Shown: positions 1-12,134, numbered from the stretch's first letter. The stretch: 64,000 nucleotides of DNA from Mya arenaria (GCF_026914265.1 NC_069127.1:68606723-68670722), one strand, 5' to 3'. The notes: a model not told the origin generated them from the letters alone. A program made the numbers and translations.

Positions 1-349
1 AAGATGTTGGTAACTAGGCGGGACGGATTGTTACACAGAACTGCAGGTTTCTGACTGGGTAACTAAATTTCCATATTTCCGGTTTACTCGTGTTATTTAT
101 AAGCAAGATAAAAGTAAATACACCACAAAAGCGAATCAAGTGGAAATCCTGCATTATGTATGTATTTACAGTCAGTTTGTAGCATTTTTTTTTACCAAAT
201 CTCAATTTAATACAAACTTTTAAGCTTATCATGCATATAGTTTGATGCACATTCTATAATTATAATATTAAAGATGTGCAGCATATATATGGAATGATCC
301 ACATCACTGGATACTGTATATATGTAACATTGCATGTGAAAATGCAACA

Positions 350-588
350 AGTGATATAAGACTGCTGAAAAAATCACATTACAAGTTTTCATATTTATTT
401 TCAAAAATTGATGTTTTATGCATTTTTCAAAAACATTAATTTGCGACAGAAATATGAAAAACTGTGACAAAATCTTTTGTCAGCATTTTTGTATCGCTGG
501 TTTTCAGATGTTTACACAAAATTTGCTCATTCCTGGACAAAAGATAAAATATTATTAAAACTGTTAATCTGTAAGAGTGCAGCCTTAA
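350..588. repeat. Partial MITE, TTAA-AGCTGCACTCTCAC family (copy 1, truncated)
   Basis: The segment resembles the right-hand two thirds of the better preserved copies at 29614-29956 and 53383-53732. Shared blocks include ATATAAGACTGCTGA, ACTGATGTTTTATGCATTTT-like sequence and the terminal GAGTGCAGC..TTAA. The left terminus is missing or too diverged to see. This is a non-coding inverted-repeat element with no open frame of interest. Confidence 0.6.
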
Positions 589-1516
589 AGAAAACAAATG
601 AAATAAAAAGGGTTTTTAATGATTTCTAGCAGATAAGTCTGTAACTCTGTTGTCAAAGAACCAAATTCAAGGTATCATTATAGCCGTCTGTCATGTCAGA
701 GACAATACACTAATTTTATTGTATTATATTTGTATATGATGTATAGGTCCTAATTATTAGGTCTATAAATCCGGCTTTAAGTGATTTTGAGTTGTACCCT
801 TTATTTAAATGAGAAAACAACTGATGTTTTATTATACGTATTTTACAAGTGGCTCTGTGAAATATTCTGTGACTGTTAAGAGGTGTAAATTTAAAATATT
901 TTGTATATATACTCAATTTTTTTTTTATCATTGTTTTTTTTGGCCCTTAAATAATTTTTGTTTTTCGTTTCAGAGACTCAGCGCCATGTCACAAATACTT
1001 CAGAACCTAGAATGAAAGTTACCGAAAGAGCAATAGACTTTCCAATCTCTACAAAATTCATCTTAACTGTTTTTCAAGGTGATACTTGAGACTACCAAAG
1101 ACTTTTCAAGGACAGAATTTACAAAACAGTTTATGCCACCATCTCATATCAAAGGATTGTGCTTGAGTTGAACAGCCTTCAAACAGAAACTGCTTCAACA
1201 CCTTCATTCTGATTCAGTTTACCCTTGCTGTGATCTGAGCAACTATTTACATCAATTCAACATTGTAAATTGTTTAAACTTGAAAATTCTGTCTTCGTGC
1301 AACTCACATGAATCTATTTACTGTGGACTTTGATGTTGACTCTATACAGGAAGAAGAGACCATCTTTATACATGCTGGCATATCTTTTAAAAAGGAAACA
1401 AATATTATAACCAACATACTACACTGTTATGTCATCCAAGGACTCAGCTACTGACTCAATTTATAAATACTTCAAATGTCAATGTAATTACTGCTGTGCA
1501 TAATAAGATATTTTTT
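589..1516. other. Non-coding stretch, nothing recognised
   Basis: AT-rich sequence with short poly-T runs. Only short chance open frames are present, with no splice-framed coding signal, tRNA-like boxes or tandem structure that I can see. Confidence 0.5.
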
Positions 1517-1652
1517 ATTATGCGCCCCTTCGAAGAAGAGGGGTATATTGCTTTGCACATGTCAGTCGGTCCTGGACGTATGGTCATCAAACTTGACATG
1601 AAGGTTGGGCCTGACCAGTAGATGATTTTAGGGCTCATCAGGTCAAAGGTCA

Positions 1653-1667
1653 AGGTCACAGTGACCT
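1653..1667. promoter_or_regulatory. Perfect palindrome AGGTCACAGTGACCT (ERE-type nuclear receptor site)
   Basis: Two AGGTCA half-sites are inverted with the 3-nt spacer CAG. This is identical to the core of the classical vitellogenin A2 oestrogen response element. It lies inside a repeat unit. Whether any receptor binds it here is inference. Confidence 0.45.
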
Positions 1668-1808
1668 TGAATGGTAAATTAATTTAAAAGCTTGTCCGAG
1701 TGATAACTCAACAATGCCTAGACCTTTCGTCATCAAACTTGATATGGAAGTTGGGCCTCACCAGTAGATGACCCCTATTGGTTTTGGGGATCATCGAGCC
1801 AAAGATCA

Positions 1809-1823
1809 AGGTCACAGTGACCT
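1809..1823. promoter_or_regulatory. Second perfect AGGTCACAGTGACCT palindrome
   Basis: It is identical to the site at 1653-1667 and lies one repeat unit (156 bp) downstream. Decayed versions occur at 2221-2235 (first half-site AGTTCA) and 2364-2378 (second half-site TGACAT). Regulatory use is unproven. Confidence 0.45.
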
Positions 1824-2670
1824 TGAATGGTAAAAGGTTGTCCAAGTGATAAATCAACAATGCCTGCCCCCATGGCCCTCAAACTTGACTCGGAGGTTGG
1901 GCCTTACCAGTAGATGACCCCTAGGTCAAAGTGATCTTGAAAGCAAACTCGACAATTCCTGGACCAATCATGCCATTCAGTCTGAATGGTCATCAAACTT
2001 GACATAAAGGTTGGGCCTGACCAGTAGATGACCCCTCTTGACTTTGAGGGTCATCAAGCCAAGGTCAAGGTCACAATAACCTTTAATGCAAAAAAGATAA
2101 CAAATCCTCTCTCAGGGATATCTCAACAATGCCTGAACCTATGATCATCAAACTTGACAGGGAAGTTGGTCCTGACAAGATGACGCTTATTGATTTTAGG
2201 AGTCATTGGGTCAAAGGTCAAGTTCACAGTGACCTTGAATGCGAAAATGTTTTTAGTGATAACTTGACAATGCCTGTACCCATGGCCCTCAAACCTGACT
2301 TGGAGTTGTGTCTGGCCTGTAAATGAGTCCCTTTCATTTTAGGGGTCATCGGGTCAAACGTCAAGGTCACAGTGACATTGATTGAAAAAAGCTTGTCTGT
2401 GTGATAACATGTCAATGCCTGAACCCATGTCCCTCAAACTTGACATTTAGATTTTTGTAGACCAGCTGATGACTCATATGGATTTTGAGGTCATAGAGTT
2501 AAAGGTCATGGTCATAACACACTCTATCCTCAAACTTTGAATGGTCATAATCTTAAAACTGCCTCAACGGCATCCAATGTCAGTGACTAATCAGCTGTCA
2601 TTTCGGTACATGCTTATTTCATTCAATTGTTCATATAATCCTGACAACATGGCGCTCAGGGGGGCATAAT

Positions 2671-3689
2671 GTTTGACAAACATCTCTTGTTGATACTTGG
2701 CTCATTTCTTACATGTAGCTGTAACATTTTGGGCAACTTCTCAATTATTTTGTTTAAGACATTTTTTATCCAGCTCATCTAAGCCTAAGTTAGTGTTCAT
2801 GTTAACTTTTATGACTGCCTGTTTATTGTACTTTTTATAAATTATTTTTAATGACTTTTTCTCAAGAACCATTTGGCTAGGTATGTCTCCTCCTGAAATA
2901 GACTAATTCTTTTAGCTCCAGTTGTCTGTCTGTCCGTCTGTTACAAATTGTGTCTGCTCCATGTCTCTTTAACCTTTTGAAGGATTTGATATAACTTCCC
3001 ACAAATGTACATCATATTGTAAGGAAGGGTTTATTATTATAACTGTTGAGCAGTTTCTGAACTTGACTGTATTATATCTTGCATTTACCTCAAGCTGTTA
3101 AGTGAACAATATAACATTGACCAATACAAGGAACTAAACCTTCTAGGTCACCATTTTGGAATAAAGTAATACTTAAAGCTCATATTTCCATAAGAATCTG
3201 CTCATATACAGTTTAAATAGCTTATACAAGTATATCATTTTAACATAACATCAGATCTTCCACTGTTTTATATTTGCAACATTTTTTTTTAAACTTTGAT
3301 TTATATATCATGACTTTTATGAACAAATACCAAACAGCAACTCACAGATCTATACTCATTTGGGCAGATTTTGTAAATCCAAGCATTGTCAATTGATATT
3401 CAGTGCTTTTTGGCAAATTGGGGCATTTTCTGTCACATTAAAATCAATATTGACAATAAATCTCCAACTTCAATATTCTTATAGTTTTGTGCCCATTCTT
3501 TGCCAATTATTTGTTTGTCTATTTGGTATACATGTATGTTTATTCATGCTGTTTTTCAAAATAACGAATTAATAAAATGTTTGAAATATTTTATTTGTTC
3601 ATAACTTATTTAATATAACAAAAAAGATGACTGCATTTTGTTTTATTTCACATCATGATCACTCATAGAGCAAGACTTGAAGAAGTATA
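2671..3689. other. Non-coding stretch, nothing recognised
   Basis: AT-rich sequence with no supported gene, and only short chance frames. Confidence 0.5.
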
Positions 3690-3850
3690 GTGATATAGCC
3701 ACAGGTGTCTGTCTGACTTTCTCCTACCCAAGACGGCATGTGTTTGAATCCCAAGTTGGAAAACACAGTTCAAAGGTCAGTTGATGTATCCTGATTGCAG
3801 GCAAAGAGAAACACTCTATGATGGGCACCTGTAAAATAGAAGATACATAA
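3690..3850 (+). repeat. Possible tRNA-derived SINE fragment
   Basis: A GATATAGCCACAGGTG stretch resembles an internal promoter A box. It is followed about 35 nt later by TGTTTGAATCCC at 3740-3751, which resembles a B box (GGTTCGAATCC). No clear tail or target duplication was found, so the assignment is tentative. Confidence 0.35.
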
Positions 3851-5189
3851 TCTTTACTATTATCCATAAAACGTGAAAGTTGTTAGTAAAATAAAAAAAG
3901 AAATGGTCTAACATTTTTTTTCAAATACAATTCTTGATAATATTTCTTGTAAAAGTACACATTTATCTTAAGAGATAAAAAAAAACATTACAGTACAAAT
4001 TTGTTTTTTAAAAGCCATTTCTCAAATTCAAATGAAATGCCTGCCTTGACAGTGATATTTTGTTTCAAGATTACATATATTGGTAAAAAATCGGTAGTTT
4101 GCAAGAAGCAGTAGCAAGTATTTTCTTATTTCATACTATGTTATAATGGAAATTGCATCTGTTTTTGAAAGACTGGGTCTAATAACACTAAAAAATATAA
4201 TAATAATCCTACTCCCCGATTACTGTTTGCATAGTTTTTGCAATAGTTGGTTTAATCATACGCTGAGATATACAGTCATACCCAATGCTTTTCAGTGCTG
4301 CAACACTGCATCTCAGATGACTGAGCTTTTCTTTAAAAAGATTGCCTGCAATGAAAAACTTAATAAATCATAACAATAACAAACAAAGAGGATACTGTAA
4401 TTGACAATAGGTCTACCTATTTGTAATGACAAATATCATTTGTATACTGGTTAGTATATAGAATTGTATATTAAAACATATTTGAGTGTGTAAACTTACA
4501 TACCATAAGGAAACAGTTCAAATAATATTCGCTTACTAAACTCTTTCTTAAATTTGTACTTCCGGGGTTTTCAATCGAATAGAACAAAGAATTAACGAAC
4601 GTAATAGTACATTTACCTTTTGGGATATGATTATTTAACATGTTAACGCCATAACAATTATTATACACAATACAAGCGATAAGAAATGAATATAGTTGGT
4701 ATCGAAATGTGTCATAACCTGAAAACATTGCAATGTGACACAGGAAACAGCTGTTTAAACGGGTCAAACCATGCCGTAGCAACCGTAGTCGACAAAACGT
4801 TACCACCCACTGTATTTATCAAAATAAATAGTAAATGTCTATTTTGATTATTCGAAAAGCGAAGCAGATCAAATCACTATTTGCGATTTTTTTAGTATAC
4901 TCACATCTACAGTTTGTTTACATTTTCGTCCGATCCTTCCCCATTTTGAAGAGTAATTACGTACGAAAGCGTTAATAAAACGGTCGCAGACATCTTCGCA
5001 TGCAACTTCGTACGAAGTGATCGCTTGCTTAACATGCATTCATAAAAAATAGTCATGCATGACGAAAGTTGGCTCTTGAAATAACCAAACTGTCAATAGA
5101 TGATAACAACGACACGATTTTGAAACCAGGCAGCTCTCCCTGTATATTTTTCTGCACATACACCAGAGGCACCGTCCCTCAGCACTTTC
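3851..5189. other. Non-coding stretch, nothing firm
   Basis: AT-rich intergenic sequence. The short frames show no recognisable domain or splice structure. Confidence 0.45.
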
Positions 5190-5345
5190 AGTGCTTTGAT
5201 TAAATAATGGTACAATATAGCCCTCTGTCCATTGCGAAGGGAAATAACCAAGTTTTAGGACACTATTAAATAAAGCATTAAAATATCCAGATAAATGAGG
5301 AAATCCATGTTTAAGAATTTCGTACAAATGTATTTGCCAAGCCGA
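5190..5345 (-). mobile_element. LINE reverse transcriptase fragment
   Basis: Read on the minus strand, the segment encodes residues of the type YFNALFNSVLKLGYFPSQW followed by GYIVPLF. This matches the conserved block before the first catalytic motif of non-LTR retrotransposon reverse transcriptases, where a typical element continues with a lysine-rich KKGD. Only about 50 residues are recognisable, then the similarity is lost. It is a 5'- and 3'-truncated fossil of a jockey/CR1-like or related clade. Confidence 0.7.
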
Positions 5346-5469
5346 ATGAGGAAATATTTTTTAACATTTTACTCAATCAATGCGTCGTTTTATAGAGTGC
5401 TTGCAATTTTTGAAGATTGTTAACAATAAGAAATATGAAATAGCATTAATTTAATAACACCAGCTCTCC

Positions 5470-5700
5470 GAGATGCACCTATCAATATTTTGCCCCAGGG
5501 GGAGGGGGGGGGGGGCGGCGGGCATACACGGGACTTTAGACAGAAGACAATTCCCGACAGGCGGGAATTTGACACGCCGAATAATTCCGGGTCCCGGGTT
5601 TTAGACATAAGACGGATTTTACATCTCGGTACCCGGAGTTGTATAGACAACCGTATTTCGTATCCCGGTACCCGGAGTTTAGACAACTGTACTGTCGCAC
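5470..5700 (+). repeat. Interspersed repeat beginning GCACCTATCAATATTTTGCC
   Basis: The block starts with GCACCTATCAATATTTTGCC, followed by a G-rich run and then repeated forms of GGTACCCGGAGTT(T/G)AGACAA. The same terminus occurs in reverse at about 12320-12353, next to a C run and related AATTAGACA-type sequence, so this is a dispersed family present in both orientations. Class unknown. Confidence 0.55.
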
Positions 5701-5707
5701 TAAAAAA

Positions 5708-5804
5708 ATGGCGGACAAACTTTCACACGTTTCATCCTTCTCAGTTAAAGAGATGTGTGAATGGGTGGATAGCATCTCAAAAGATCTCACAACCATATTT
5801 AAAG
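5708..5804 (+). CDS. Possible first coding exon of an unrecognised gene
   Basis: An ATGGCGGAC start opens a 32-codon frame (MADKLSHVSSFSVKEMCEWV..., then SISKDLTTIFK) that ends at a consensus donor AAAG|GTACAG in phase 1. The pattern of aromatic and hydrophobic residues (VKEMCEWVDSI) is reminiscent of the start of a SAM domain, but the second half of such a domain was not found downstream. A 41-bp segment at 6366-6406 with good splice sites would connect it in phase to the exon at 8179, but nothing else supports that link. It could also be a chance frame beside the repeat that ends at 5700. Confidence 0.3.
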
Positions 5805-6028
5805 GTACAGTATTAAATATAAACAGGAACTGTTCATCATTACTATAATTTATTTTGGCATATCGTATTAAAGTTCCATTCTATTGCCATGTGTTTTTGC
5901 GCGCGCTGTCCTTTACGATTTTGACATAAAGTCCGTTTTGATCAATTTCTTCTTTTGCCACTATGTTTTCAAATGCCCTCTGCTGCAGTCTCGTCAAAAA
6001 AGCGTCTATATGAGGGAGAGGGTTTTTA

Positions 6029-6097
6029 AAAAAATGACCGTTTGTCATATTATAACATGAAATTTTCATGTTATAATATGACAAACGGTCATTTTTT
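6029..6097. repeat. Near-perfect 69-bp palindrome (34-bp arms, 1-nt loop)
   Basis: The left arm begins AAAAAATGACCGTTTGTCAT and ends AACATGAAA. The right arm is its exact reverse complement after a single T at 6063. No mismatch is visible in the arms. No clear target duplication flanks it. It would extrude as a cruciform or be transcribed as a 34-bp hairpin. Confidence 0.9.
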
Positions 6098-6406
6098 CAT
6101 TGAAAATAATTAACATGATTATCATTATAGACCCACTCATTGACCTCATTCATATTTGGATTACCTGCCCTTGTAATTGGCTATATCATAGAATATTATT
6201 GCAATTTTCGATGTTTAATACACTTGTTTGTGCAGTGTTTTCGATATTCCGCCCTAAATATACGTCTGTAGCAGGGTATTAATCTTAATAGCCCCGTAAT
6301 TATAATATTTATGCATTTATGCCCATAAGAAGAATAAATCGCTTCTTTGGATATCTTTTTTTCAGATTTTTTGTTATGCTGCAACAACTATATATTAACA
6401 AAAAAG

Positions 6407-7942
6407 GTAATTAAATGTGAACTCACAAATGGTATAATACTAGCAAAATATTTCAGTACTGTATGCTATGGTGATGGTGTGATAAAAGTAGTGCAAAGTA
6501 TTCTGTGTTTCGAGCAACCTGACCTTATATACTTTCTTATTAATGAAAATGTCCAGGACTCCTAAAGCTTTTACAAATATATAGGGGGAGGCACTTAATA
6601 ATACAATTGAACGTGTATATACATCCATCTGTTTATTTTATGGACTGCAAATTAGTCATGCATTGTGAAAATTTTCAAATAATGTGGCACAACTCATTTA
6701 TGTTTCCAAAATGAAGACACCACCCAGATCCCTACCTAAAAGGTTTGACAAGGTCACCCTGAGACGTTAACTGTCGTCTCCTTTGTACTTTGTCACACAC
6801 ACACTAAGAGGTTACAGGTCAAAAATAAAAAATATGCATGTTTTTGGTGACAAAAGGGTGATGAGATCTCATTAAAAGGGCCTCATCACATCAGATAGAA
6901 TTGACAGAAATAAAAAATCATGATACTTTTACCTGTCCAACTCAATGAGTCTCAAGAGAAAATGAATTGAAACCATCTACACAAAATTTTGTAAACTAGC
7001 CACAATTACCTGTGTGCGGATTTGTTTGGTTGCAGACTGCTGAAACACATGTTTTGCCTTATTTTTATATATATATGTACATTAATCCTATCCTTGCTTA
7101 GCTAGATACTAATTACATTCTGATATATGAATGGTATATATTGTAGCATGCTTTTAAAAACTATCTCTGTCTGCTAACTTGTCTTGTCATACTGAATGCT
7201 CTGCAGAAGCGCCAGCGGCCAGCAACTTTTCTGGGTATTTACAAAATGTAGCATTTTTTGCCCCAAAAATTGGCTACGTAAATTGCTCCAAAGTTGTGGA
7301 CTGTCCATTTGAGGGAGTCAACGTGACACAATCATACACTTTTATGACTAAAACTTCCTAGCAAACACAAGACGTTGATACAACATCGGATCTAGGTAGG
7401 ATCTAGGGTGTGACGTTGGCAACTTAACTTCAATGTCAAAACGGCTTCACATTTAATATGATGATCATCCTGTCATACCGACGTTGTTTTTTAGGCTTAG
7501 TTCGTCACGACACAAATACAACGTCGCGTTCATAATGTCAGAAATACGACGTCCAATCAACGTATGTTTCTGACTTGTAGACATCTGGTACTGTTCAATA
7601 TCATTAGTATTCTAAATTAATATTTCTTAAATCGATTTTGAAGCCAATTTCTGTAATTCAAACGCGAACATAACTTTGCTCGGTGTGAAATATTTTATTC
7701 AAATTTGAAACTTATGTTGCATATACATATAGAAAGAAGGTCATGATCATATTAATTTTAGGGTGACTCGGTCCAAGGTCAATGTCACTATTTATACCAA
7801 AACATTTTTTGTAGCCTCCGTAACGCTGGTTAATAGGCGTGAATTATAATTGGATTGGATATCAGATAACATACAAGCCAAAGTATATTGTAGATATTAT
7901 TATAGATTCTTTATTTTACAAACCATCAAGATTTCAAAGTGT
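6407..7942. other. Non-coding stretch with no supported exon
   Basis: AT-rich sequence. The segment 7365-7560 repeats ACGTTG/CAACGT-type motifs, suggesting an old inverted-repeat element, but termini could not be set. No convincing coding exon was seen. Confidence 0.4.
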
Positions 7943-8147
7943 ATTAACCATTAGCCCTTAGCCCGCCATTCATGATGGAGGTTATTTTTCAATCAGCTTG
8001 GATCAAGATCAGACGCCGAATTACTCTGCGTCTGATCATGATCCAAGCTTTTTGACACTCGGACAATAGTTTCACCAATTTTTAAGTAAATCCATCAACA
8101 TTTGACAATGAAGCAGGAGACAAATATAGCGGTGGGCTAGGGGTTAA
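7943..8147. repeat. MITE with TTAGCCC-type inverted termini and an internal hairpin
   Basis: The left end TTAGCCCTTAGCCCGCCA (7951 onwards) is complementary, with a few mismatches, to the right end GCGGTGGGCTAGGGGTTA. Inside lies a second inverted repeat at about 7996-8051 whose 22-bp arms (AGCTTGGATCAAGATCAGAC, then GC) differ at one base. It resembles small inverted-repeat elements common in bivalves. Confidence 0.65.
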
Positions 8148-8178
8148 GTTTAAATTAAAAACGGTGCCTGCTTTTCAG

Positions 8179-10762
8179 TCTATGCTGTGGTTTCCTGGTG
8201 GGCCACCTCTCACCTTCCTGCCTTTCCCCATGCCTGACGGAGACAGAAGACCGGGAAGCTGTCCAGACCATGAGTGCTGTGGTGGTCACTTCCTCCCACC
8301 AAGCGAAGTCATTGAAAAAAGGCTTAAGGTATGGTGTATGTCTTGATCATGATTTTAATTGCAGTCATGTCAGATGAGAATCTACCTAGTGACCATTTGA
8401 ATTTTGTTACTGCTAGTATAATATAATTGTTTTTATCTGCACGTGTGTACAATGGTTTCAGTCACCACTAGGGCGATTTTCTCTTGACATGGCCCTTCCA
8501 CTATGCTACCCGTTTCCGTGCATCGGTCCGTATGTGTGTTCCAGTACCTATATTCTACATCATTCACACTAGATACTTAAAACATTGCCACATTTTTGCT
8601 GTGACCTTGAGGTCAAAGATATAAAAAAATATATATATAAAATATGTAGTTTTCTGATGTATCATTTTCATGATAAGTTGGATATTGAAATAACCTGGCA
8701 CAAATATTGGTAACTTGTCAGCAGATAATACATCTCATCCAAGACCCAGGGCCCTACCTCAAAGGTCAAGGTCATACTCGGATATTAAAGGTCAAATATT
8801 GATATGTCATTTTGGGCTGGATCTTTGTCATGTCAAGTGGGATATTGAAAATAACTTTGCACAAATATGTGTCACATGAAGATATTGCATTGTATCCAAG
8901 GCTCAGGTCTCTACCTCAAAGGTCAAGTTCTCACTCTAGAGATTAAATGCCATGGTCCTTCGAGATCATGAATTTCAATGCGTTTAGTTTTGAAGATTGA
9001 ATACCGCTTCAGCCGGGTATAGGGGGCGTGAGTAGTGTTGCATCGTTAATTACTACTCATGAACAGACTCAATAAAACCGAGTCTGCAATTTTCTCTATA
9101 TGAGTTGTTTTTCTTGATCTTGAAGGATCACCCTTTTACATAATTTATAGAAATAATTTGTTATATAATATGATATCATAATCTGTTTATTACTTGACCC
9201 AGTGTATTGATATTTACAACTTGCAATCCTTATGACAAAACCTTCACTTTGAATTGTTCATTTGTCCCCTGGACCACAGCCCTGGTGCCTGGGGCAGACT
9301 GGGTGGGATCATAGTTCTTTTTTATTTTTTGTATTTCTTTTTGTTTAACCCTTTACAAAGGTCATCTTTTAAACCATTTCATGTTTCAACGTTTTAACTT
9401 ACCTACAAACATTCAGCGTGGTGATGCGCAATGGCTTTCATTGACAAATTCTTGTTTCAATTGTTCTATCAATTTGTTTATAGGGAGTCGAGTTGCCACC
9501 CTCTGACGTTTTACAGAGGGCACATACAGATGGCAGTACAGATGCAGCCCTACTTAGTAAAGAGTGTACGCTTTTGTGATCGCACGGTCTCCGTAGTTGT
9601 GGTCGTCACGGTTTTATTTATAGCAATTGCTTCAGATGACTCCTGAACCAATGGTCGAATTTCAAAATATTTTCCTTGGGTGACCCTCTACCAAGTCTCA
9701 GATTAAATCTTTTCATCTACGTTGAATAATTAAGGTCCCTAGGTCAAATCTTAAAAAAAACGTTTTATACTCTCTACATGCCACATTTAACATCCAATCC
9801 TCATGAATGAAATACGGGCAAAATGTGAGTCTACATGAAATGTAGGCTAAGTTTGAATTTGGGTTGCGTGGGGTTAAAAACTATGTATTCGGTCAAATTT
9901 TAGTAAAACCTTGTATACACTTCAAAGGCCACATTTTTCACCCAAACATACTGGTATTTTGTCAGAATGTTTGTTTCCATACAACTACCGGTACTACAAG
10001 GAACTACTGATACTGTTGCTCCTCCTCTGTCATGGGAATGTCTAAGTCTTTGTATTGTGATCTCAGGCTAGCGATATAGGGACTATTGGCTCTCTTGTTA
10101 AATAAAGCTTTGTTTTTCTAGAAAGAGTTGAGGACAGAGACAACTCCTGGTGGTGCTGCCACATCGACTGCGACTACCCATAGAAGTTCCGCTAGGAGCC
10201 CAAACCATAGCCAGGCTCAGAGTGCACCAGACAGTGAGTACCCATGCTACTCAGCTTAATAGTTATATATTTTACATATAATATTAGAATATTTATACTC
10301 CCAAAAAGTCAGAATTTTTTATATATATTTTTTTTTTTTTCGGGGGGGGGGTTTATGTAGGAATATGTCCATAACATCTTTTCAGTGCAACTCCTCCTAA
10401 ACCGCGCAATGACTTTTGTTTAAACTTTACTCAAAAGGAGTACATGATATGTAGATTTTAAGAGTTGTATTGTCTATTCAGCACTATACTTTATGTATGT
10501 ATAAATATTTTAAGTTTACATAAAACCCTTTATAATACACAGCTGGAATCAAAATATACTTATAAATTACTTTTGTGCAATTGTATACTCAAATCACCAT
10601 GTACTCCTGCCAAAGCATGGTTATTATCTATCCCAGGTACCACAACCTGCATACTATAAAATCATGCTTAATTGAGTAACTTCTGTTTCAGATATCATGG
10701 TAGATGTTTCGAGGTTTGGACGGAGGAGGGTACCAAAAAGATTTGATGAATATATTATGTAA
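8179..10762 (+). CDS. 3' part of an unrecognised spliced gene (exons 8179-8328, 10122-10233, 10692-10762)
   Basis: Three plus-strand exons join in frame with consensus splice sites. The first (150 bp, TTTTCAG|TCT to CTTAAG|GTATGG, phase 0-0) encodes a proline-rich segment with SCPDHECCGGHFLPPSEVIE, whose closely spaced Cys and His residues suggest metal binding. The second (112 bp, CTAG|AAA to GACA|GTGAGT, phase 0-1) encodes a Ser/Thr/His-rich linker. The last, after TTTCAG, encodes a basic tail ending GRRRVPKRFDEYIM and TAA. An AATAAAAATAAA run just after the stop could supply polyadenylation. I do not recognise the family, and the 5' exons are not identified; the ATG exon at 5708 is one weak candidate. 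The matching phases and compositional shift argue for a real coding tail, though a domesticated or transposon-derived gene is possible. Confidence 0.5.
8590..8960. repeat. Diverged tandem repeat, about 170-bp unit, two copies
   Basis: Two copies share GATATTGAAATAACCTGGCA-type sequence (one reads GATATTGAAAATAACTTTGC), then ATCCAAGACCCAGG or ATCCAAGGCTCAGG, then CTACCTCAAAGGTCAAG. AGGTCA half-sites are frequent here as in the array at 1517-2670, but no perfect palindrome occurs. It lies in an intron of the gene above. Confidence 0.55.
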
Positions 10763-12134
10763 AAACAATAAAAATAAAAATAAAAAATGAAGTTCACAAT
10801 GTTCTATATATTTTTGATCCTAGTGATTGGTCTATTTTTAGATCACCTAGAGCCAAAGGCTCAAGGTGAGCTATTCTGATCACTGCCCACTTTCATCCAA
10901 GTTTTCACAGGAATGTTCCTTTGGTGGACCTCTTTCAAAAATGTACTGGCCTGGCACGGCTTTCACAAAGCATCTCGAGTCGATATCTTGCTAAAACTAA
11001 AATTTCAACATTGGATATCTCATTCAATTGTATTGCCACTGCACTAAATTTGTGTCTGCTTGTGAAACTCCCATGTTTCACAGGCAGACAAAATTATTAG
11101 CAATAATATTGAGGTCATTATTTGATATTGAAATTTTGAGTTTGAGCACGATCTCGACTCAAGTCGCTTTGTGGAAGACAGGCCTGGTACTGGTTTGTTT
11201 TAAATACCAGGGATCATGAAAAAGTAATCTGTTGCCGTGATATAACTGAAATAATGTTGAAAATGGCGTAACACTCACCCCACACTCCTCAAAAAAACAC
11301 AACAATATTAAAAACAAACACAACAAAACAAACATTTTCTTCAAGCTCTTTCATTTAATATCAAATACAGTGGTGTTTTTGCTCCTGAACAGAGAAATAA
11401 GAAAATGAATGCAAACTATTTGTAACATTTAAAACATTTAAAACAAAAAAAAGCCTACAGAAAAGGGTTAACCAGCTAACAACAAAAAGTTAGTGCATTT
11501 TTATACACCAAACTGTTAGTGCATTTTATACATTTATTCTTGCTTGAGGGAACCATGTTACTGATTTTTTTAAAAAGAGGTTTAGTTTCATTATTACTCC
11601 AAATGTGGTATTTATATCCCCTGTGATTTCCAAATATATGTTATAAAATTCATTTAAAGGCAAATTGCAAAAGTATCAAGGTATGAAATGCGACAAACAA
11701 ATATGTGTTGGGGTTGCCCCTTTCTGTAGGACAATTTTTTTTTTTAAACGGCGCATTCAATGTGTACTTTATCTCTTCACATCCAAATAATTTTATTGAC
11801 TTTGTCATTGCATGACAGAGATAGTAATTGAAGAGACCTTTCTAAAAATGTATACTTTTATATACTTTCTGACATTCTTTTTTAAGTTCCAAAATATAGC
11901 AAAGGGTAGTCATCCCTTTGAATATAAAAACAGTAATGCTGAAGTCATTTATTTTATAAAGTTTTGTTTTATTAAACCTAGGAAGTAGGTAGGGAAACGT
12001 TTTGATGTGCTTTCCATCAGAATAGATAAAATGGTGCAACTTTTTTCTCCATATATTTAAAAAGCATTGGTTGGAATGAATAAAACAACTGTCATCTGGA
12101 TGACATTTCTGGCTGGCTGACTTCTAGCTCTTTC
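10763..12134. other. Non-coding stretch, nothing firm
   Basis: AT-rich sequence. The segment near 10842-10880 (CACCTAGAGCCAAAGGCTCA followed by AGGTGAGCTATTCTGATCAC) looks like the end of a dispersed repeat, but its other end is not evident. Confidence 0.4.

Larger units (their letters stand above)
1517..2670. repeat. Tandem array of about 150-bp units with inverted termini, rich in AGGTCA palindromes
   Basis: About seven diverged units of 140-155 bp follow one another. Each contains a variant of GAAGTTGGGCCTGACCAG, then AGATGACCCCTATTG, then GGTCAAAGGTCAAGGTCACA and CAGTGACCTTGAATGG. The GTTGGGCCT-type motif recurs near 1604, 1750, 1893, 2009, 2165, 2300 and 2440. The array is bounded by near-inverted termini, ATTATGCGCCCC at 1517-1528 and GGGGGGCATAAT at 2659-2670, suggesting a mobile unit that carries an internal tandem array. 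Bivalve genomes commonly hold such dispersed units, but the class is not settled here. Confidence 0.8.
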
